Below are positions 23,209-30,315 of a stretch of DNA of 32,145 nucleotides, piece after piece. The notes under the pieces are model-generated. The model searched no databases, was not told the DNA's origin, and saw nothing but the letters and a program-made list of their open reading frames with translations. The DNA comes from an uncultured Rhizobiaceae group bacterium. Its GTDB lineage: Bacteria > Pseudomonadota > Alphaproteobacteria > Rhizobiales > Rhizobiaceae. A program made the translations under genes and the position numbers. Position 1 is the first letter of the stretch, and each line of letters begins with the position of its first letter. The stretch covers positions 1 to 32,145 of the forward strand of contig CALDZZ010000025.1 of assembly GCA_937944075.1 (NCBI GenBank). Direction: 5' to 3'.

Positions 23209-25773
23209 TTACTTGGCAGTTTTCAATGCTTTCAGGATATCTTCTTTTCCGTAAGGTTTCTGCAAGACATCTATTCCCGCAAGCTCTTTCTTGATTTCTG
23301 AAAGATCACCGTACCCTGAGGCAAATACGAACGGGATTTTCATTTCCAGAAGCTTTTCGGCAACCGGTTCACTTGTTTCGACGCCCAGGTTGAAATCAAG
23401 AAGGGCAAAGTCGATTGCCTCATTTTCAAGAATTGTGAAAGCCTGCGCAACATTGCTTGTCATGTGAACGTTTTGTGAGCCCAGGGCTCTGAAATGATCC
23501 TCTGCATCCAGAGAGATAATCATGTTATCTTCTACGATAAGGACAGTGTCAGGCGTTTGCATACGGGCTTCAGCTTGTTTGATATCGGGGTCAGAGGCAA
23601 CTACGGGCTTGGTGAGCGTATTGGTTATGTAATTTTCAGGAATGACAAATTTTGCCGTGACACCGGATACATTGTAACTGATTTCGGCAGAACCTCGTAA
23701 TTCGTGCGGTATTGATCTTTCTATGATCGTAGTGCCAAAGCCTCTGCGTTTTGGGGCTTTTACCGGTGGGCCACCCACTTCCATCCAGTGAATGACAAGG
23801 CCGCCGTCCTGGTCGCGTTCCAGGGTTATGTCAAGGCGGCCCCTGTTGTCACAAAGTCCGCCGTATTTGACCGAGTTTGTAATCATCTCATGCATAACCA
23901 AAGCCAGAACGGTGAACGCCTCAGGGGCGATAAGAACATCACTTCCCTTGATGATTATGCGCTCGTTATTGTCAGTCATATAGGCTGACGCTTCATTATA
24001 AATGAGCTCACTTAGCGAGGCTGGGTTCCAGTTCTCCTTGGTGATTTGATCATGCGCCAGAGCCAATGCATGGATGCGTCCACCCACAACTTCTGTAAAG
24101 CTTGCAATATCCTTAGAATTGTCCTTGCTCTGGTTGATCAGCCCGCGAATCAGGTTCAGGATATTTCGCACGCGGTGATTAAGCTCAGCGATCAGGAGTT
24201 CTTGTTGCTCTTGTGCCTTGCTGCGTTCCTTTACAGCATTGTCGGTTAGTCGAAGTACAACTTCCAGCAAGGTGACCCGCAAATTGCTTGCGATGCGAAT
24301 TTCTTCTTCGCTCCAGTTTGCGCATGATCCTTTTACAATTTCACGCCAGCTTTCAAAACTTTTGCGCGGTGTTAAGCGGATTCCATTGGGGCCAAGCTTT
24401 GCAGGTTTTTCCGGGTTTCCTGCCCAGTTAACCGATTTAACAATTTCCCGCCTGTACAGAACAAGGTAATCGCGTGGTGAACGTGATATTGGTATGGCGA
24501 GTATGCCTGCTGCAACATCGACGAATTCAGCTGCTGGCGGGTATTTTTCAGACAGGTTTTGAGTTGAATACACACTGCCTTGTGCAGTGGTGTTGAGGAA
24601 CGAAAGCATGCCCTGAAACTGTTCGCTATTGGGGCCATCGCCTTGTAACATATATTGACCATTTGCCCAGATGGATACCCCATCATAAGGGATGGTACTG
24701 GCAAGGGCATTGCTGATGACTTCAAAATTATCGGCAATTGAATTGCCATCAGCAAGTTGAGTCATGATTTGGTCATGTAATATCTGACCCCGCATGGCCA
24801 CTTCTGCCCGCTCTTCGCTTTCCTTTTGATCCAGCACATAGGAAAACATTTGAGCAAACAGTTCGCTCATGCTTCTGATTCCAAAGCCCACATTGCGTGG
24901 CGTAGTATTATGGCATGCAAACAGGCCCCATAGTTTCCCCCTTACAATGATGGAGATCGATAGGGAGGCTTCTACGCCCATATTCTTTAGATATTCAAGA
25001 TGTATGCTGGAAACTGCACGAGTGATACTCAAGCTCAAGTCCAGCGGTTCGTTTTCGGCGCCGAGAACAGGCAAAATGGGAACGCCCTCATCGTTGACAT
25101 CACCGATAATTCTCAAAAGGCTTCGCTTGTAAAGTGCCCTTGCCTGTTTGGGTATATCAGATGCCGGGTAACGCAAATTGAGAAACGATGACATGTTGGG
25201 TTGCCTGGCTTCAGCAATTACCTCACCCGTATCATCAGGCAGAAAACGGTATACCATCACACGGTCGAAATTCAGAATGGCCTTGAGTTGTCGTGCCGCA
25301 AGCTGGCTCAATTGTTCAACGCTTGAAGATTGCTCAATACGCGAGATCATCGGTTTTATGTAATTAAGATAATCACGGTCAGAGGATGAATCCGTTTTTT
25401 CAAACTCTATGATAATTGACCTGCCTGAGCGATGAACTGCAACGTCGAAATTCCGGTCATCATCAAACAGGGCGACCGCAAACAGTCGCTCCATGGAGTC
25501 AGCTGAATTGAGTAATTGAAGTCTTCCTCTTATATCATGCAAGGCCTGGTCACTGATGACGCCTACCAGTGAAGAGCCGACCGCCAGTTTATCGTCCACT
25601 TGCAAAAACGCATGCGCATTTTGTGACAGGTGATTTACAATCCAGTCTGGGGTTACGGATATTAAAACACCAAAGGATTGAATTTTCGAAAGGATGTGAA
25701 TTGGCTCACGATCGCATGATGTCAAGTCGACATGATTATCAGTGGTTGCTTTGGTATTATGCGATTTGGACAA
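23209..25773 (-). CDS. bphP: Bacteriophytochrome: PAS-GAF-PHY, HWE histidine kinase, fused receiver
   Basis: This is a red/far-red photoreceptor kinase of 854 residues from the TTG at 25773, which has AGGA 7 bases upstream. That start puts the biliverdin-attaching cysteine at residue 20 (TSCDREPIHI), as in Agrobacterium Agp1. Domains: PAS about 16-125; GAF about 145-315, with PASDIP 203-208, His258 and His288; PHY about 330-510, with the PRKSF tongue motif at 469-473. An HWE/HisKA_2 kinase follows, with His533 (LNHRVRN), the Asn box (NSVKYGG) and HWME. A receiver spans about 740-850, with phospho-acceptor Asp793 and Lys839. It overlaps the heme oxygenase gene by 17 bases. The fused receiver suggests an internal phosphorelay or feedback. 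Confidence 0.93.
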   Translation of the reverse strand: MSKSHNTKATTDNHVDLTSCDREPIHILSKIQSFGVLISVTPDWIVNHLSQNAHAFLQVDDKLAVGSSLVGVISDQALHDIRGRLQLLNSADSMERLFAVALFDDDRNFDVAVHRSGRSIIIEFEKTDSSSDRDYLNYIKPMISRIEQSSSVEQLSQLAARQLKAILNFDRVMVYRFLPDDTGEVIAEARQPNMSSFLNLRYPASDIPKQARALYKRSLLRIIGDVNDEGVPILPVLGAENEPLDLSLSITRAVSSIHLEYLKNMGVEASLSISIIVRGKLWGLFACHNTTPRNVGFGIRSMSELFAQMFSYVLDQKESEERAEVAMRGQILHDQIMTQLADGNSIADNFEVISNALASTIPYDGVSIWANGQYMLQGDGPNSEQFQGMLSFLNTTAQGSVYSTQNLSEKYPPAAEFVDVAAGILAIPISRSPRDYLVLYRREIVKSVNWAGNPEKPAKLGPNGIRLTPRKSFESWREIVKGSCANWSEEEIRIASNLRVTLLEVVLRLTDNAVKERSKAQEQQELLIAELNHRVRNILNLIRGLINQSKDNSKDIASFTEVVGGRIHALALAHDQITKENWNPASLSELIYNEASAYMTDNNERIIIKGSDVLIAPEAFTVLALVMHEMITNSVKYGGLCDNRGRLDITLERDQDGGLVIHWMEVGGPPVKAPKRRGFGTTIIERSIPHELRGSAEISYNVSGVTAKFVIPENYITNTLTKPVVASDPDIKQAEARMQTPDTVLIVEDNMIISLDAEDHFRALGSQNVHMTSNVAQAFTILENEAIDFALLDFNLGVETSEPVAEKLLEMKIPFVFASGYGDLSEIKKELAGIDVLQKPYGKEDILKALKTAK

Positions 25774-26323
25774 ACGTTTTTTCCTGCTCAACAAGTTTGT
25801 AAGAATCAAAATATAGATCAAATGCAGCAAGAGCGCCTTTAACTAAGACACTATAATCCTCAGGGGTATTTATGCTGTTTTTGATTTCCCTGACCACAAC
25901 TGGCCAGTAAGATCGCATGTCTGCCGACTGCAAGTATGTTCTGGCTGACAGGGTTGCGGGGTCGCTGGATGCGGAAACCCTTTTCAACAAGACTGCTGCG
26001 CCAAAATGCGCGCCGGAAACCACATAGGCGAGGCCAGCAAGATTTGAAAGTTCAGGCAAACAGGAGAGTTTGGCAATAACGGGTTTTTCACCAAGCGCCA
26101 GAATATCTTGATGGATCAGGCCGGATTGCGCGGGCGGGGGTGCAAAGGACGAGCCAACCTCTGCAAAATGCTTTTCTATCGCCGATAATGCAATAAAATG
26201 AGCCTTCAGGAAAATGCCATACTCGTCACGCTTTGAAATATCGAGCCTGCTGAACAAATCATCGACTTGCTGATGCTTGCAAGCCGTGTCTTGTCTAAGT
26301 TGCAGTCTGTAATTTTTTGTCAT
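25757..26323 (-). CDS. bphO: Heme oxygenase, bacteriophytochrome-associated
   Basis: Heme oxygenase opens heme to biliverdin, the chromophore of the phytochrome encoded next. The 188-residue protein begins RLQLRQDTACKHQQVD, with the proximal heme ligand His17. The distal helix is in LAYVVSGAHFGAAVLLKRV; the usual Gly-Ser-x-Leu-Gly is Gly-Ala-His-Phe-Gly here. The ribosome binding site is weak. The gene overlaps the start of bphP by 17 bases, so chromophore and apoprotein are made together. It is separated from the transporter genes upstream by about 130 bases, where its promoter must lie. Confidence 0.88.
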   Translation of the reverse strand: MTKNYRLQLRQDTACKHQQVDDLFSRLDISKRDEYGIFLKAHFIALSAIEKHFAEVGSSFAPPPAQSGLIHQDILALGEKPVIAKLSCLPELSNLAGLAYVVSGAHFGAAVLLKRVSASSDPATLSARTYLQSADMRSYWPVVVREIKNSINTPEDYSVLVKGALAAFDLYFDSYKLVEQEKTFVQIA

Positions 26324-26404
26324 CTGTTGATTTTATAAGGCTGATTTCAAATATATCAATCTGCACCCGAAATACCCAAGTCTTTCATGAAGATATTCAA
26401 ACGT

Positions 26405-26425
26405 AAAAAAAATCATCAGGAATGA
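26405..26425 (-). terminator. Possible weak terminator after the ABC permease gene
   Basis: On the minus strand, a 4-base stem TCAT/ATGA with loop TCCTG is followed immediately by eight T. It lies about 30 bases after the permease stop and before bphO. The stem is weak; the T-tract is the main support. Confidence 0.3.
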
Positions 26426-26455
26426 CAATATGTTTCTTGCTTTCAGTTCATCGGG

Positions 26456-27271
26456 TCATACACGCCATCCCAGCAGGTGACGTTCTGCAAGCCCAATAAT
26501 GGCACTCATGATCACACCAAGCAGCGATAGAATCACCACGCCAGCAAATAGACGTTCCAAATCGTAGAGCGATCCAGCTTCCAGTATGTAGGCGCCGATA
26601 CCATATTCTGCACCAAGCATTTCAGCAGCGACAAGCAGGATGATGGCGATTGCCAGGCTGATACGAAGCCCGGATAAAATTCCTGGCATTGCCCCTGGTA
26701 AAACAATTTTATAAACAATAGACCACCATGAGAGTCCGAAACTTTGCCCCATGCGAATAAGGGTTCGGTCCACGTTGTCTACTGCTCCATAAGTCGCCAC
26801 CACGGTTGGTGTGAAAGTTCCAAATGCTATCAGTGCGTATTTCGAACCTTCTCCGATCCCGAACCAGATGACAAAAAGTGGCAATAATGCAATTTTTGGT
26901 ATTGGAAAAATGGCCGCGACCAATGGCACTAATCCAGAGCGAATGTAGGAAAACAAGCCGATTAATACGCCAACACTGATGCCAATCAGTGCACCTATCG
27001 TTGCCCCTACCAGAAGGCGAGACAATGATGGCCCCAGATGCTGGAACAGTAAGCCACTTTCATAAAGCTCATGGAATGTCTCTAATACATCAGTCGGTTT
27101 GGGCAGGGTTAGTGCCGATATCCAGCCGCTTTGTGTCCCCCATTCAGCGATCAGGATAAGGGCTATGAATACTAATACCCCGACCCAACGCTGTGGTTTA
27201 GGTGCAAAGCCACCGCCCCTGAATTTGACGGATTCTCCCGCATTGGTTTCTGGTGTCTCTATTTTAGACAT
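26456..27271 (-). CDS. ABC transporter permease, SsuC/TauC type
   Basis: This is a 271-residue inner-membrane permease of the binding-protein-dependent type, with about six membrane helices from residue 30 onward. The cytoplasmic coupling loop (EAA-type) is visible as FGLSWWSIVYKIVLPGAMPGILSGLRISL. The N-terminal 28 residues are hydrophilic. It overlaps the ATPase gene by 8 bases and is the last gene of the gntR-SBP-ATPase-permease operon. The family imports sulfonates, nitrate/bicarbonate, riboflavin, pyrimidine precursors or aromatics; the substrate here is unresolved. Confidence 0.9.
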   Translation of the reverse strand: MSKIETPETNAGESVKFRGGGFAPKPQRWVGVLVFIALILIAEWGTQSGWISALTLPKPTDVLETFHELYESGLLFQHLGPSLSRLLVGATIGALIGISVGVLIGLFSYIRSGLVPLVAAIFPIPKIALLPLFVIWFGIGEGSKYALIAFGTFTPTVVATYGAVDNVDRTLIRMGQSFGLSWWSIVYKIVLPGAMPGILSGLRISLAIAIILLVAAEMLGAEYGIGAYILEAGSLYDLERLFAGVVILSLLGVIMSAIIGLAERHLLGWRV

Positions 27272-28031
27272 TTAGCAACTCTGCATCTGCCGCACGTGCC
27301 TCGTCTCGCATTAGTTGCCACAATCGCTTTTGCTGGCGTTCAAGGTCTGAATCACCAAACTGGCGATCTGAAAGCGGTTTATCGATGTTCACGATCTGTC
27401 TAATTTCACCCGGCCTACGCGAAAGGACCACAATCTTATGTCCAAGTCTGACAGCCTCAGCCAGATTATGCGTTACGTAAACAGCGGTAAATGGTTTGCG
27501 GGTCCACAGGGCAACCAGATCATCCATCAACAATTCACGCGTTTGACTATCCAGTGCTGATAGCGGTTCATCCATTAACATGACTGCCGGGTTTACTGCC
27601 AAAGCACGTGCAATCGCCACTCGTTGTTTCATGCCCCCTGAAAGTTGCTTGGGCAACGCCGTTGCGAAGTCGCTCAACTTAGTGCGTGATAAAACATCAT
27701 CAATAATTTTTTCAGCTGCGGCGCCTCTAATGCCATGATCTTCAAGCACCAGTGATATGTTGCCTGAAACGCTACGCCAGGGAAGCAAAGCAAAATCCTG
27801 AAAAATAAAAGTCAAAGGGTTCAAACACCCTTCAGGTGGATTTCCTATTTGTACTACCCGGCCCTTAGAAGGTCTTTCAAGTCCGCCAATGAACCGCAAA
27901 AGCGTAGATTTTCCACAACCTGACGGCCCGACAATACAAACGATTTCGCCGTCTGAAATTTCAAGGTTGATGTTCCGCATCACCTCAAAGTCGTCGTATG
28001 AATGGCTTATATTAACTAGGGATATGTCCAT
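27264..28031 (-). CDS. ABC transporter ATP-binding protein, SsuB/TauB type
   Basis: This 255-residue ATPase energises the importer. Walker A is GPSGCGKST at 35-43, the Q-loop is in FIFQDFALLPW, the signature is LSGGMKQRVAIARAL, Walker B is VMLMDEPLSALD, and the switch His is in YVTHNLAEAV. All nucleotide-binding elements are intact. It overlaps the permease gene by 8 bases, and a terminator-like hairpin lies between it and the upstream binding-protein gene. That hairpin should lower its expression relative to the binding protein. Confidence 0.93.
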   Translation of the reverse strand: MDISLVNISHSYDDFEVMRNINLEISDGEIVCIVGPSGCGKSTLLRFIGGLERPSKGRVVQIGNPPEGCLNPLTFIFQDFALLPWRSVSGNISLVLEDHGIRGAAAEKIIDDVLSRTKLSDFATALPKQLSGGMKQRVAIARALAVNPAVMLMDEPLSALDSQTRELLMDDLVALWTRKPFTAVYVTHNLAEAVRLGHKIVVLSRRPGEIRQIVNIDKPLSDRQFGDSDLERQQKRLWQLMRDEARAADAELLNV

Positions 28032-28040
28032 GAAGTAACC

Positions 28041-28071
28041 AAAAAACCCGGCACGCAGAAGTCCGTGTGCC
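28041..28071 (-). terminator. Terminator-like hairpin between binding-protein and ATPase genes
   Basis: Read on the minus strand, GGCAC (28071-28067) pairs with GTGCC (28054-28050), with a further inner C-G pair possible. GGG and six T (28046-28041) follow. It starts about 14 bases after the binding-protein stop and ends 10 bases before the ATPase start. Partial termination here is a common way to make more binding protein than membrane components. Confidence 0.55.
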
Positions 28072-28084
28072 AGGCATGTTTGAT

Positions 28085-29104
28085 CTAACCGATCATTTTT
28101 ACGTAAGACTGATCAACCAGCATATCGATACTGATATCTTTATCGACCAGATTTTCTGACTGGAACCAACTCAATTGATCCTGAACCGAAGCGAGGTTCA
28201 GTGCAGCGCCTTTATTCAGCCGCATGGTACCATTGATTATAGAAGGTGCAGCCTTTTCTCGCGGACGATCTACGTAGACATATTTGTGAATCAGATCCAC
28301 CATTGAATTGACGCCATCATCTCCGCCAGATTTGTCAATCATTGCGGCTGCGTAATCATCAACTCCCTTTGAGAAACCGGCAATGAAATTCTCGGTCATT
28401 GCTCTCTCGTCTTTGGCATTTTTTGCTGATGTGAAGACGGTAGTAACCTGATAGTTTGGCAAATAATCAGCAACATTTCCGATAATATGTACAGCACCAC
28501 CCTTGGATAGAGGCTTGGCAATATGAGGTACAATCGACCATGCATCGACTTGACCTGATTTTAAGGCGCCGATGATTGCACCAACTTTTTGAAGGGGCGT
28601 AAAGGAAAGGTCTATACCCTCTGCCTTAGCCATTTTCGACCCCATATAATGGAACGAAGATCCCGCTTGTGTAACGGCATATTTTTTTCCATTGAGGTCC
28701 TTTGGAGACTTTATACCGGCCTTGAAAGCAGCATCCGAAACAAGATATTTTTGTCCATCAATACCGCCTTCTTCGCTGAGTGCACCACCGATGACCTTGA
28801 TGGCGCCTTTTTGGGCAAGTGAGACAAGTCCGCCAGAGACTGCTGTCACCGCATAATCGACATCTCCGGAAGCGACTGCAACCGCCATGGGTTGAGCTGC
28901 TTGAAAGAACTCGAATTCAACATCTAGTCCGGCTTCCTTGAAATAGTTTCGTTCATAGGCGATGAAACTTCCTGAATGCGAGGTGAAGCGAAGTGCCCCC
29001 ACCTTGATCTTTTTGTTTGTCGCGATTGCCGGCATGGCCAATGTTGATGCGACAACAGTGCTGCCAATCAGAGCCATTGATTTTCTGCGGTTTACTTTGA
29101 TCAT
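28085..29104 (-). CDS. ABC transporter substrate-binding protein, NMT1/SsuA type
   Basis: This is a 339-residue periplasmic binding protein. The export signal MIKVNRRKSMALIGS has twin arginines and a moderate hydrophobic core (likely cleavage after AIA), so Tat export is possible. The mature protein starts KKIKVGALRFTSHSGSFIAYERNYF and contains VEFEFFQAAQPMAVAVASGDVDYAV and GKKYAVTQAGSS, typical of the NMT1/THI5-like and sulfonate-binding fold. I use the ATG at 29104, with GGGAGGAAATC directly upstream; a longer start at 29131 lacks a ribosome binding site. It is the first structural gene after gntR. The ligand is not identifiable. Confidence 0.9.
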   Translation of the reverse strand: MIKVNRRKSMALIGSTVVASTLAMPAIATNKKIKVGALRFTSHSGSFIAYERNYFKEAGLDVEFEFFQAAQPMAVAVASGDVDYAVTAVSGGLVSLAQKGAIKVIGGALSEEGGIDGQKYLVSDAAFKAGIKSPKDLNGKKYAVTQAGSSFHYMGSKMAKAEGIDLSFTPLQKVGAIIGALKSGQVDAWSIVPHIAKPLSKGGAVHIIGNVADYLPNYQVTTVFTSAKNAKDERAMTENFIAGFSKGVDDYAAAMIDKSGGDDGVNSMVDLIHKYVYVDRPREKAAPSIINGTMRLNKGAALNLASVQDQLSWFQSENLVDKDISIDMLVDQSYVKMIG

Positions 29105-29115
29105 GATTTCCTCCC

Positions 29116-29125
29116 TTTGATCAAA
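29116..29125. promoter_or_regulatory. Palindrome TTTGATCAAA upstream of the binding-protein gene
   Basis: This perfect 10-base palindrome lies immediately upstream of the Shine-Dalgarno sequence of the binding-protein gene, in the 36-base gap after gntR. It could be a second operator for the GntR regulator, but so short an AT-rich site may be chance. Confidence 0.25.
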
Positions 29126-29140
29126 TTTCACTCATATTTT

Positions 29141-29812
29141 CTAGATTGCCGATACGAAGTCAGCATTTATTTCTTCGGCTAAAAGCTTGGTGGCCAATAT
29201 TTTGTCTCGCGCCAGTACCGCATCCAGCAAATGTTTTTGACGTTCCTTGCGTATAGAAAAATCAAGCCTGCCTTCGCGCAATAATGCCAATCTGAAACGC
29301 CTGCTTTGATCGAAAAACTTGCGCTGAAGATCAATCATGCGTGGACTATTACAAGCCTGTATCAATGCAACAGAAAATGCACGGTATGCCTCATCCCACT
29401 CGAGCGCATGTAGATCATCAGGGTCGCCTGCCACAAGCGCTTCTGCTTTTTGCAGTGCATGGTGTGCTGCGATCAATCGACCCTCCCAAGCCACATCACC
29501 TTGATCAATAGCCATCTCAAGGGCGACTTTTTCCAATTCACTTCTAACAAGATTAATGTCTTTGAGGTCATCTTCAGTGGCAGAGGTGACGCGGAAACCT
29601 CGTTGTGCTGTTGCTTCAACAAGGCCTTCAGCACTCAAGAGCCTCAATGTTTCGCGCATTGAATGATTGGACCCGCCATAGCGCTGCCTTAAAGCTTCAA
29701 TTTTCAATTTTTGATCAGGCAGCAACGTGCCAAAAGAAATGTCGCGTCTTAATACTGACGCGAGCATTTCAACGATTGTATCGTCTTCTTTTGTCTTGGG
29801 AGAAAAAATCAT
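29141..29812 (-). CDS. GntR family regulator, FCD (FadR-C) subfamily
   Basis: This is a 223-residue regulator. The N-terminal winged helix-turn-helix covers about residues 14-75 (LRRDISFGTLLPDQKLKIEALRQRYGGSNHSMRETLRLLSAEGLVEATAQRGFRV is the GntR pattern, cited here for orientation). The all-helical FCD effector domain follows, with DLHALEWDEAYRAFSVALIQACNSP, where Asp and His residues usually bind a metal, and a C-terminal helix pair. The start ATG has a weak ribosome binding site; an internal ATG at codon 16 is possible. It is the first gene of the transporter operon, 36 bases before the binding-protein gene, so it probably senses the imported compound. A nested dyad lies just upstream. Confidence 0.9.
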   Translation of the reverse strand: MIFSPKTKEDDTIVEMLASVLRRDISFGTLLPDQKLKIEALRQRYGGSNHSMRETLRLLSAEGLVEATAQRGFRVTSATEDDLKDINLVRSELEKVALEMAIDQGDVAWEGRLIAAHHALQKAEALVAGDPDDLHALEWDEAYRAFSVALIQACNSPRMIDLQRKFFDQSRRFRLALLREGRLDFSIRKERQKHLLDAVLARDKILATKLLAEEINADFVSAI

Positions 29813-29821
29813 AATATGACC

Positions 29822-29876
29822 GAAATTTGAAAATATTGGAGATTTTTATCTTTTTCCAATAAAAGAGTCAAATTTC
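29822..29876. promoter_or_regulatory. Nested perfect dyads in front of gntR
   Basis: Outer arms GAAATTTGA (29822-29830) and TCAAATTTC (29868-29876) are a perfect 9-base inverted repeat. Inner arms TATTGGA (29834-29840) and TCCAATA (29855-29861) are a perfect 7-base inverted repeat around the same centre. The site begins 9 bases upstream of the gntR start. Two concentric perfect dyads are unlikely by chance and suggest an operator bound by two dimers, or a hairpin in the leader. Confidence 0.6.
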
Positions 29877-30191
29877 CATCATGCTATAATAGTAAATTCA
29901 CTAAAGTTGATGAGAAACGATCAAACTTAGTTCATGCTATCTGAAATGGATTTTATACGAAATTATCAAGAATAGTTTTCGTTCAACAAGATCAGGAAAA
30001 GTAGAGTGACTCACCTCTAGTTCTTGACCTTCTACTAAGTGAACATTGTCAGGCCAATACGACGTTTCCATAAGTTGGGAATGCATGGAAATTTTCCTAA
30101 TGGCTTAATATTTGAACTGTTGTGTCCTGCAAAGGCGTATCGATAGCTCTTTGATTTGTTGGTCTTTATAATACTGTATTGGATGATTGAG

Positions 30192-30206
30192 TGGTGCCCC
30201 CGCCAC
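30192..30206 (-). other. tRNA-3'-end-like 15-mer, possible attachment-site remnant
   Basis: On the minus strand this reads GTGGCGGGGGCACCA, which has the form of a tRNA acceptor strand, discriminator A and CCA. The bases before it do not form a T-loop or any further tRNA structure, so it is not a tRNA gene. Such short 3'-end copies are left at the far end of elements that integrate into tRNA genes. The match is short, so chance is possible. Confidence 0.3.
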
Positions 30207-30265
30207 ACTGTGATTGAATGGTTAAACTATTGAATTTAAGTCTAAATATTTTATAAAAATTTATC

Positions 30266-30287
30266 GATACCCCCAATGATACCCCCA
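30266..30287. repeat. Tandem GATACCCCCA repeat, 12-base period
   Basis: GATACCCCCA occurs at 30266-30275 and 30278-30287, separated by AT. Similar spaced GGGGGTAT pairs are, from memory, common at the ends of integrated elements carrying tyrosine recombinases, where they resemble recombinase arm sites. No recombinase gene is in the window. Confidence 0.45.
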
Positions 30288-30315
30288 GAGTGAGTTTTGT
30301 CTGTATTTGATATTG

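Larger units (their letters stand above)
29877..30315. other. Gene-free AT-rich stretch, possible island boundary
   Basis: No credible gene was seen on either strand here. It is clearly AT-richer than the DNA to its left. It holds a 15-base match to a tRNA 3' end (30192-30206), an 11-base imperfect direct repeat around that match (30184-30194 and 30211-30221, one mismatch) and the paired GATACCCCCA repeat (30266-30287). The hsdR gene ends at its right border. The gntR promoter should lie in its left part. Confidence 0.5.

Noticed and set aside
30192..30206. A complete tRNA gene on the minus strand
   Set aside because: Only the acceptor-like 3' end matches; the expected T-loop bases are absent and no D or anticodon arm can be folded upstream.
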